From Desulfobacter latus (GTDB taxonomy: Bacteria > Desulfobacterota > Desulfobacteria > Desulfobacterales > Desulfobacteraceae), in NCBI RefSeq assembly GCF_013389365.1, contig NZ_JACADJ010000034.1, positions 1-40,084 of the forward strand: 40,084 nucleotides of DNA, given 5' to 3'. The position numbers and the translations under genes are program-made. How positions within the stretch are numbered: the stretch's first letter is position 1; each line of letters begins with the position of its first letter. The notes beneath the pieces were generated by a model. That model was not told where the DNA came from and did not search any database. It worked only from the letters and a program-made list of their open reading frames with translations. Shown one piece after another: positions 34,049 through 40,084 of the stretch.

Positions 34049-34636
34049 AGATTTCAAACCGGCACAGAATAAAGACGAGTGGACAGCCCCGGAGGAATAA
34101 AGCCGACTTTCGATCAGGTGGATCTGATTTACCGCAATTTCAATGGCGTCGGTTTTAACGTTAAGGGCTTTGTTTAATGTGCCTGGTTTTGCATAGTAGC
34201 GTACCCGGGATAAGGTGATGTGTGGTGAAAATCTTTTCTCTTTAACGAACGGGTGGCATCTATTCAGGTTTGAATCAATGTCCTGATGCAACGCGACTAT
34301 TTCTGGATTTATCTTATCCGGCCCAATCCAGATGACTTTAGGATGGCGGGCGTTTGGAAAAACGCCAAGCCGGTTAAATGTAATATTAAAACGGGCCTTA
34401 TTTGCCACCGCTTCAGATAACTTCGTTTTAATACAGGGTAGTGTCTGCACTGAAATATTCCCGAGAAATTTAAGGGTCAGATGAAAATTTTGCGCAGACG
34501 GCCACCCTGCATGAATGCCGGTGGAACGGATGGCCGCCTGAACCCGGCTCAGCTGACGCTTCGTACGCTCGTCAAGAATAATTGCGATAAAACATCTGAT
34601 TGTGGGATTATCTTTCATTTTTTTTTCGGAGTCCAA
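34016..34636 (-). CDS. thpR: RNA 2',3'-cyclic phosphodiesterase (ThpR/LigT)
   Basis: 2H phosphoesterase that opens 2',3'-cyclic phosphate ends of RNA; some members also show 2'-5' RNA ligase activity. The two catalytic motifs are NFHLTLKFLG near residue 58 and SPHITLSRVR near 145. About 206 aa, slightly longer than usual. Three starts are possible: TTG 34636, which has GGAG six bases upstream; ATG 34618, which lacks a binding site; and TTG 34648. I choose 34636. It is the last gene of the dksA-rnc-radical SAM-thpR series, and its 3' end overlaps the DUF342 gene. Confidence 0.85.
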   Translation of the reverse strand: MDSEKKMKDNPTIRCFIAIILDERTKRQLSRVQAAIRSTGIHAGWPSAQNFHLTLKFLGNISVQTLPCIKTKLSEAVANKARFNITFNRLGVFPNARHPKVIWIGPDKINPEIVALHQDIDSNLNRCHPFVKEKRFSPHITLSRVRYYAKPGTLNKALNVKTDAIEIAVNQIHLIESRLYSSGAVHSSLFCAGLKSSRRLQPWGKS

Positions 34637-34650
34637 GCATATCTCCAAAA

Positions 34651-34666
34651 TGTTTCATGTGGAACA
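34651..34666 (-). promoter_or_regulatory. parS-like palindrome, site 2
   Basis: On the minus strand TGTTCCACATGAAACA matches the ParB-site consensus TGTTNCACGTGAAACA at every position except the central G. It lies in the 39-base gap between the radical SAM stop and the thpR start. Confidence 0.5.
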
Positions 34667-34675
34667 AATATTGAA

Positions 34676-35746
34676 TTATTCTAAGATGTGGGCATGAACC
34701 TGATCCGTATCCAGGGTTTCAACCCGTTCAATGATAAAAGAGACCCCCGGGTATGTTTGGGCCAGCCGGTCAAGATTGGTTTTCCGGTTGCCCTGGAGGC
34801 GGGACAAAGACCTTGGGTGCACCTGGAGCACAACACGCCGTTTTTCATCTGATGGTTCAATTGCTTTCCGGTCTGCCGGCCCAGTTAGTACGCTGTCAAT
34901 CTGTTTACAGGCCCGGTCAAACATAAGCGCAGATAAGACCAGATGACCAAAGGCCGGATGCCATGGACCGGCAATCATACGGTCGGCATCATCCATCATC
35001 TCTGTGGCCTGCAGCCCTATACGTGCCACGGATACCCCGGCACCCTTGAAAATTGTGACCATTTTTTTGGTCTGATCAACCGCCTGCTCAAGACTTAACG
35101 GCACATATCTTCCAGACCGGTACCAGTGGGCAAGCCTGGCGCCCTCCAGCACCAGAAGCGGATAGATCCTGGCAAGATCCGGCTTAAGTGCTGCCAGTGT
35201 TTCGGCTGTATGTACAGCACCCAAATCGTCATCACCAGGCATGCCAACCATCACCTGCACCCCGGTTTTAAGACCATTATTTTTAAGCCGGGCCAGGGCT
35301 TTGCGGGTATCCTCACGGGTGTGTCCCCGTTCGGCCAGGGTCAGCACACGATCATCCATGGACTGAACCCCGAGTTCTACGGTTTCAAGCCCAAAGGGCC
35401 GGGCAAGATCCAGAATCCGGGGCGTTACGGTATCCGGACGTGTGGAGCAGCGAATGCTGTGGATCTGTCCCTGCCGGATCCATGGCTGCACGGCCTTAAG
35501 CAGTGCAAGTAGCCTGGATGTTTCCAGTCCCAGAAAATTACCGCCGAAAAAGGCCAGTTCTACCTGGTTTCGATTTTTTTTAAATTTAAGATAGGTATGG
35601 ATCACATCAGACAAGCGATCTGCCTCACTGTTAATCGTCTGGGTTTTTGACGTTTGTCTGGCGATCAGGCGCTGGTTACAGAAAACGCATAGATGGGGGC
35701 ATCCCTGGTGCGGAATAAAAAAAGGAATGACCAGGGGGGGGGACAT
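34676..35746 (-). CDS. Radical SAM protein, Elp3-like
   Basis: 356-aa protein of the Elp3/MiaB-NifB radical SAM type. The [4Fe-4S] cluster site is CPHLCVFC (near residues 16-23), followed by the Elp3-like segments FFGGNF near 65, the R-x-STRPD motif RCSTRPDTVTPRIL near 100, ETVELGVQSMDDRVL near 122 and YPLLVLEGARLA near 195. It has no acetyltransferase domain, so it is not a full Elp3. The substrate is unknown; tRNA modification is a guess from the family and from the neighbours. It begins 7 bases after the stop of the PHP-RNase III gene and is likely cotranscribed with it. Confidence 0.85.
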   Translation of the reverse strand: MSPPLVIPFFIPHQGCPHLCVFCNQRLIARQTSKTQTINSEADRLSDVIHTYLKFKKNRNQVELAFFGGNFLGLETSRLLALLKAVQPWIRQGQIHSIRCSTRPDTVTPRILDLARPFGLETVELGVQSMDDRVLTLAERGHTREDTRKALARLKNNGLKTGVQVMVGMPGDDDLGAVHTAETLAALKPDLARIYPLLVLEGARLAHWYRSGRYVPLSLEQAVDQTKKMVTIFKGAGVSVARIGLQATEMMDDADRMIAGPWHPAFGHLVLSALMFDRACKQIDSVLTGPADRKAIEPSDEKRRVVLQVHPRSLSRLQGNRKTNLDRLAQTYPGVSFIIERVETLDTDQVHAHILE

Positions 35747-35752
35747 AAAGAT

Positions 35753-37375
35753 CTAAATAGAATTCCGGTTCAAAATAGCCAGCGCTTTTCTGGCAGCATC
35801 CTGTTCAGCAGCTTTCTTGGTTTTCCCGGTACCTATGGTAGAAATCATATCCAGGTTCAGGGCGATTTCAAATGTTTTGTCATGGTCTGGGCCTTTCTCC
35901 TTTGCCAGGGCATAATCCGGGGTTTTGCCAAAATGCTCCTGGGTAAATTCCTGGAGACCACTTTTATAATCAATGAAGTTCGATGAGGCCAGAACCTGCT
36001 GCACCGGTTTTTTAAAAAGACGGTTCACCATGTTTTGTGCCCTGTCAAATCCGGCATCCAGGTAAACCGCCGCAACCACTGCCTCAAAGGTATCTGACAG
36101 AATTGAGTTCTTGTCTCTGCCACCGGACAGAGATTCTCCCTTGCCCAGCTTAATAAAGCGTCCCAGATCAATCTTGCGGGCAATGTGCGCCAAGCCTGTT
36201 TCACTGACAAGATTTGAACGCAGCCGGGAAAGATCCCCCTCATTTTTTAATGGATCACTTTCCATGAGCAGATGCCCGACACATAGTCCTAATACGGCAT
36301 CTCCAAGAAATTCAAGGCGTTCATTATCCGTATCACAGGTCTTCTGGTTTTCATTAAGATAAGAGCGATGGCACAGGGCATTGGATAAAAAGGCGCGGGA
36401 CTGAAATTGGTAACCAAGGTTTTGTTCCAGGATATCCAGGCGGTCAATGGCCTGGATATCCAGCAACCGCTCGTTTAATGTTTTGAATACGGAGATCCCC
36501 ACATTCAAATCGCCTCTGCCCCGGCCAAGATCCACCCCTTTATTAAAACTACCATGGAAATCAGAGCCCCCAGTGGCCACCAGTCCTTTACGGTGTACAA
36601 TTTCAGACAGATGTTTTCTCAGGGCTGAATCATGGCCTGAATAATAGACTTCAATCCCTGCAAGTCCATCATTAACCAGCATGTTTACAAAGGTATCCAG
36701 GTCATGGGGATGTTGAAAATCAATTATGCCTGGATGAGCCAGAACAGGTAATCCACCGGCATCAAGAATCAGCCGGATGGCATCCTTGCAGGATATTTTA
36801 AATTTATCAACATAGGCGGGTTTATTTTTACCCAGGTAACGATCAAAGGCACTGCGGAAGTCAGGCACATATCCTTTTTCCACGAGCAGTTCGGCAATGT
36901 GGGGACGGCCTGGCTGGCGGGCGCCAAAGCGATGTTTCACTTCATCCAGGGTAATATCAAATCCCAACGTATTAAGTCGCTCAATAATTTTCGGATTTCG
37001 GTTGCCCCTGGCTTCTGCCGCACGCGCCAGCGCATTGTTCAATGCACAGTCATAAACGGAAAATCCATATCCCAGCATATGGATACTGCCCAGGGATTTG
37101 AATTCAGGCGGTGGAGAACAGGAAATCTCAACGCCTGTGATAAATTCAAGCGGATACGAATGAACAATATCCTTTATTTCCAGAATACCGGCAATGGTAT
37201 CGTGGTCAGTCAGCGCCACTGCCTCAATGCCGGTGTCTCTGGCCAAATCAAGTATCTGCCTGGGCGTCAGGGATCCGTCCGACGCAGTAGAATGTGTGTG
37301 AAGATCAATCAAAACCTGGTGTAAAGCCTTTGACTGGGAATTAAAGTCCCATAGCCTTCTCCCTGTCTTCTTCAC
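35753..37375 (-). CDS. Fusion of PHP phosphoesterase (RNase AM/TrpH-like) and RNase III
   Basis: A single uninterrupted frame of 540 codons. Residues about 22-290 form a PHP domain of the YciV/RNase AM type, with all metal-site motifs: DLHTHS (H26, H28), TDHD (H58), GVEIS (E83), IHMLGY (H99), RPHI (H159), LAHPG (H214), GSDFH (D272, H274). After about 15 residues of linker the RNase III core runs from about 309 to 460, with NERLEFLGD (351-359), D428 and E431, followed by a double-stranded-RNA-binding domain (about 468-536). Both halves keep their catalytic residues. RNase III cuts rRNA precursors; RNase AM trims 5' ends of rRNAs in E. coli. The start is GTG 37375, inside the dksA end; a TTG at 37312 is the other option. 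Confidence 0.93.
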   Translation of the reverse strand: MKKTGRRLWDFNSQSKALHQVLIDLHTHSTASDGSLTPRQILDLARDTGIEAVALTDHDTIAGILEIKDIVHSYPLEFITGVEISCSPPPEFKSLGSIHMLGYGFSVYDCALNNALARAAEARGNRNPKIIERLNTLGFDITLDEVKHRFGARQPGRPHIAELLVEKGYVPDFRSAFDRYLGKNKPAYVDKFKISCKDAIRLILDAGGLPVLAHPGIIDFQHPHDLDTFVNMLVNDGLAGIEVYYSGHDSALRKHLSEIVHRKGLVATGGSDFHGSFNKGVDLGRGRGDLNVGISVFKTLNERLLDIQAIDRLDILEQNLGYQFQSRAFLSNALCHRSYLNENQKTCDTDNERLEFLGDAVLGLCVGHLLMESDPLKNEGDLSRLRSNLVSETGLAHIARKIDLGRFIKLGKGESLSGGRDKNSILSDTFEAVVAAVYLDAGFDRAQNMVNRLFKKPVQQVLASSNFIDYKSGLQEFTQEHFGKTPDYALAKEKGPDHDKTFEIALNLDMISTIGTGKTKKAAEQDAARKALAILNRNSI

Positions 37376-37703
37376 GGGTTTTACACTTGATGCACTGGGT
37401 CGTCACAGGCCGGGCTTTAAGCCGTTCAATGGAAATATCTTCTTCGCACATTTCACACTGACCAAACGTGCCGTTTTCAATCCGCTCCAACGCTTTTTTA
37501 ATTTTTTTAATTAATTTATGTTCCCGGTCCCGGATACGCAGTTCAAAACTTCTATCCGCCTCTTGGGAGGCCCGGTCCGTGGGATCAGCATAGTTCTCCT
37601 TGGGCTGGGTCATGCCGGTAACGGTTGTGTCGGCATGGGAAAGCAATTCATTGAGCCGGTCAGTCAACAACGCTTTAAAAAAATCCAGATCTTCTTGTTT
37701 CAT
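37341..37703 (-). CDS. dksA: DksA-type RNA polymerase-binding transcription factor
   Basis: 120-aa protein that enters the RNA polymerase secondary channel and, with (p)ppGpp, represses rRNA promoters. A coiled coil (about 1-80) carries the DxxDxA tip motif, DPTDRAS near residue 40. The zinc finger has four Cys, CEMC (near 83-86) and CIKC (near 104-107). GAGGA precedes the ATG, and a near-perfect promoter lies 60-90 bases upstream. Its last 35 bases overlap the start of the PHP-RNase III gene, so the two are coupled. Confidence 0.94.
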   Translation of the reverse strand: MKQEDLDFFKALLTDRLNELLSHADTTVTGMTQPKENYADPTDRASQEADRSFELRIRDREHKLIKKIKKALERIENGTFGQCEMCEEDISIERLKARPVTTQCIKCKTREEDREKAMGL

Positions 37704-37762
37704 ATAGTGTTGTCCTCTTTTAAATAGAATTTGCGCGACACATGATATCTAAAAAGTTCATA

Positions 37763-37791
37763 ATTATATTCAGGTATGCCTCTATTGTAAA
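37763..37791 (-). promoter_or_regulatory. Sigma-70-type promoter for dksA and the downstream RNA-related genes
   Basis: On the minus strand TTTACA (37791-37786), a 17-base spacer and perfect TATAAT (37768-37763). Leader to dksA about 55 bases. Confidence 0.75.
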
Positions 37792-37849
37792 GTTTTTTTG
37801 TCACTATCTGGATATTTGTTATATATCACCTGGCCAAACACGATAGAAA

Positions 37850-38863
37850 TCAGCAGATTCGGGGCAGCTGTTCACCGGTTAGCATCTCCACAATCCGTGT
37901 GCCGCCGATAAACGTCTCCAGCACGACCCGGCCCGGGTCCTGCTCTGTCACCTCGCCGATAATCACAGCGTCTTTGCCGAACGCATCCCGGCGAATTATA
38001 TCCAGGACGTTGTCGGCATCTGCGCCAGGCACAATGGCGATGAGTTTGCCTTCATTGGCCAGGTACAGGGGATCAAACCCCAGAAGCTCGCAAATCCCCC
38101 GGACCGGCCCACGCACCGGCAGCCGGTCCTCAAAAAGCCGGATGCCCACCGTTGACTGGCCGGCAATTTCGTTAAGTGTTGTACCAAGCCCCCCACGGGT
38201 GGGGTCCCGCAGCACATGAACCGGATATCCTGATTCAAGCATCCCTTTGACCATGTGATTTAAGGGTGCGGAATCGCTTTTTACGTCGGAATCAAATTTT
38301 AACCCTTCGCGTTCGCTTAATATGGTGACGCCATGATCGGCAATGGTGCCTGAAACAATCACTTTATCGCCGGGTTGCGCGCCGTCTCCCGAGACATGGA
38401 CACCGGTTGGAATAGACCCGATTCCGGAGGTATTGATGAATATTTTGTCAACCTTTCCCCGGGGCACCACCTTGGTATCACCGGTGACGATCCGGACGTC
38501 CGCTTTTTGGGCCGCCCTGGCCATGGATTGGAGAATGCGTTTAAGGTCAACAACTTGCATGCCTTCTTCAATGATCAGCCCCACGGATATATACAAAGGG
38601 ATTGCCCCGCACATAGCCACATCATTGACGGTGCCGTTCACGGCAAGCTCGCCGATATCCCCGCCGGGAAAAAAAAGGGGGTCCACGGTATAGGAATCCG
38701 TTGAAAACGCCATGCGGCCTGGGGGCACCTCAAAAACGGCCCCATCGTTCTGTTTTGCCAATAGTTCGTTGTCGAACAACGGCAAAATCAATTCCGAAAA
38801 CATGGCATGGGAGACCTTGCCCCCGGCACCGTGGTCCAGAAGAATCGTATCTTTCTTATTCAT
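37850..38863 (-). CDS. hypE: Hydrogenase maturation protein HypE (carbamoyl dehydratase)
   Basis: Takes the carbamoyl group from HypF on its C-terminal Cys and dehydrates it to the cyanide ligand of the [NiFe] active site. The 337-aa protein has the PurM-like ATP-binding motifs (LLDHGAGGK at the start, GTVNDVAMCGA near 77, VTGDTKVV near 125, DPTRGGLG near 218), and ends in PRIC with the acceptor Cys as last residue. I take the ATG at 38863, with AAGGA upstream; a longer frame opens at 38902 inside hypD and has no such site. It follows hypD by 10 bases. Confidence 0.95.
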   Translation of the reverse strand: MNKKDTILLDHGAGGKVSHAMFSELILPLFDNELLAKQNDGAVFEVPPGRMAFSTDSYTVDPLFFPGGDIGELAVNGTVNDVAMCGAIPLYISVGLIIEEGMQVVDLKRILQSMARAAQKADVRIVTGDTKVVPRGKVDKIFINTSGIGSIPTGVHVSGDGAQPGDKVIVSGTIADHGVTILSEREGLKFDSDVKSDSAPLNHMVKGMLESGYPVHVLRDPTRGGLGTTLNEIAGQSTVGIRLFEDRLPVRGPVRGICELLGFDPLYLANEGKLIAIVPGADADNVLDIIRRDAFGKDAVIIGEVTEQDPGRVVLETFIGGTRIVEMLTGEQLPRIC

Positions 38864-38873
38864 GGTTTTTTCC

Positions 38874-39962
38874 TTATCCGCTGTATTTATAAAAGGCGGC
38901 ACAGGCCCCTTCGCTGGAGACCATGCAGGGGCCCACCGGATGCATGGGGGTGCAGTTTTTTTTATACAGCCGGCATTGGTCCGGCCGCTTCAGCCCCATT
39001 AAAATCCGGCCGCAGTCGCACCCGGCCGGCTCACGGGTATCCGGCATCGACAGTTCAAATTTTTTGGCAGCGTCAAATTTATAAAAGGACTCCCTTAGCA
39101 CCATGCCTGAATCCGGAATATGACCAATCCCCCGCCACAGGGCGTCGGCCGTTTCAAACACTTGATCCATGATTGCCCGGGCTTTGGGGTTGCCGGCATC
39201 CGCCACGGCACGGGGATAGGCATTCACCAGTCTGGGGATTTTAGATTCATTCTGCTCTACCAGCTTAAGCACGGCGTTAAGGATATCCATAGGCTCAAAT
39301 CCTGTAACCACCGAAGGTATCCGGTATTTTTCAAAGATAGGGTAAAATGCGTCAAGGCCTGTGATGACCGCTACGTGACCGGGCAGAATAAATCCGTCTA
39401 TCTCCACGCCGGCGGTCTTCATAAGGGCGGCTAATGCCGGTGGCGTAAGTTTGTTTGCGCTGTAGATGCTGAAGTTATCTATCCCCTGGGTTTGGGCCGT
39501 AAGTACAGCCCCTGCAATGGTCGGGATGGTGGTTTCAAAGCCTACTGCGCAAAATACCACCGCTTTATCCGGGTTTTCTTTTGCAATGGCCAGGGCATCA
39601 AAAATGGAATAGACCATCCGGACATCCGCACCTTTGGCCTTTTCCCCGGCCAGGCTGGAAACGGACCCCGGCACCTTCATCAGGTCACCAAAGGTGGTCA
39701 GAATCACATCCGGCCTGCGTGCCAGCATCACATACGCGTCAATATCCTTTTGGGCGATTACGCACACAGGGCAGCCGGGACCTGACAAAAGTGTAATGGT
39801 CTCGGGCAGTACAGACCGGATGCCGTAACGAAAAATGGCCATGGTATGGGTGCCGCACACCTCCATCAAGCGCAACGGACGGGTGTTTTTTTCACGAATC
39901 CGGGCCACCAGGGCCTTTGAAATTTCAGGATCTTTGAATACCTGGTTATATGTCAAATTCAT
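38874..39962 (-). CDS. hypD: Hydrogenase maturation protein HypD
   Basis: Iron-sulfur scaffold protein on which Fe(CN)2CO of [NiFe]-hydrogenases is built, with HypC and HypE. The 362-aa sequence has the conserved MEVCGTHTMAIFRYG near residue 34, SGPGCPVCV near 64, FETTIPT near 145, GHVAVITG near 200, and the C-terminal [4Fe-4S] ligands (CDCGRI, QCRLYKKNC, GACAAFY). The ATG at 39962 lies 8 bases beyond a mobile-element hairpin and has no ribosome binding site of its own, so either expression depends on the element or upstream coupling, or the assembly is wrong at this edge. hypC, the usual upstream gene, is not seen. Confidence 0.94.
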   Translation of the reverse strand: MNLTYNQVFKDPEISKALVARIREKNTRPLRLMEVCGTHTMAIFRYGIRSVLPETITLLSGPGCPVCVIAQKDIDAYVMLARRPDVILTTFGDLMKVPGSVSSLAGEKAKGADVRMVYSIFDALAIAKENPDKAVVFCAVGFETTIPTIAGAVLTAQTQGIDNFSIYSANKLTPPALAALMKTAGVEIDGFILPGHVAVITGLDAFYPIFEKYRIPSVVTGFEPMDILNAVLKLVEQNESKIPRLVNAYPRAVADAGNPKARAIMDQVFETADALWRGIGHIPDSGMVLRESFYKFDAAKKFELSMPDTREPAGCDCGRILMGLKRPDQCRLYKKNCTPMHPVGPCMVSSEGACAAFYKYSG

Positions 39963-40084
39963 AAAATGCGGCAAGGAAACCCCTGAGTCTTTAGCTCAGG
40001 GGAGGAATTGCCGTCCTCCTTATAATTAAGATAGTAGCCCAGGCACCGGACCTTAACACGTCGTATTGTAAGAATAACCGTCAG
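39958..40084 (-). repeat. Right arm of 127-bp inverted repeat; IS200/IS605-type right end
   Basis: Inverted copy of 2-128 with three mismatches. The hairpin (39970-40012) has outer stem GGCAA/TTGCC and an inner 8-bp stem around CTAAAGA, and points toward hypD, so the mobile element it belongs to lies right of the window. The arm extends through the hypD start codon. Confidence 0.75.

Noticed and set aside
37741-37849. tRNA or other RNA gene between dksA and hypE
   Set aside because: Only the dksA promoter is visible here; no cloverleaf or T-loop signature.
1-40084. Treating the whole window as a single 40-kb transposon with terminal inverted repeats
   Set aside because: The interior is mostly housekeeping genes in normal order, and the arms look like right ends of IS200/IS605-type elements whose bodies lie outside, not like terminal repeats of a DDE transposon.

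Overview
The window looks like chromosomal DNA of an anaerobic sulfate-reducing Desulfobacterota, most likely Desulfobacteraceae and close to Desulfobacter. The main reasons are a two-gene ATP-citrate lyase (the citrate-forming or citrate-cleaving step that Desulfobacter uses in its TCA cycle), a rubrerythrin, the [NiFe]-hydrogenase maturation genes hypD and hypE, an archaeal-type prolyl-tRNA synthetase, and overall gene style. The genus is inferred from gene content only; there is no rRNA gene here. I see no tRNA, rRNA, CRISPR array or prophage.

Layout. Bases 2-128 and 39958-40084 are a 127-bp inverted repeat ending in an IS200/IS605-type right-end hairpin, so the window begins and ends inside copies of a mobile-element end. 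Inside: a hypothetical gene; dat-alr (D-alanine metabolism, minus strand); glk; a TauE-type permease; an IscB/omega-RNA transposable element (about 5087-6820); aconitase; then ispG-proS-rel-phoH on the plus strand. Next, on the minus strand, come rpmB and a trxA-trxB-bamD operon with a strong promoter, rubrerythrin and aroB. A sensor-less hybrid histidine kinase beside a broken receiver fragment precedes minCDE, which has a near-consensus promoter. aspS and hisS (minus) are separated by a nested palindrome. A gene-poor stretch with a probable IS1380 scrap precedes aclB-aclA. Then follow cobO and a DUF342 gene (plus), and, on the minus strand, dksA - a PHP/RNase III fusion - a radical SAM gene - thpR as a likely RNA-biology operon. 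The window closes with hypD-hypE.

How the genes work together. aclBA and aconitase are adjacent steps of citrate metabolism. dat and alr interconvert D-alanine, pyruvate and L-alanine for the cell wall. trxA/trxB form a thioredoxin system beside bamD, an outer-membrane assembly factor, so the cell is diderm. minCDE places the division septum. rel and dksA, about 25 kb apart, are the two halves of the stringent response.

Most interesting points: (1) a single 540-codon frame joins a complete RNase AM/TrpH-type PHP phosphoesterase to a complete RNase III, directly downstream of dksA; (2) an apparently intact IscB with its omega-RNA, whose guide would be templated by the 3' end of the neighbouring permease gene; (3) an unusually long (906 aa) ATP-citrate lyase large subunit in which one expected citrate-synthase-domain histidine seems to be asparagine; (4) two, perhaps three, parS-like palindromes within 2.8 kb; (5) the inverted mobile-element ends at both window edges, which may simply mark the ends of an assembled contig.
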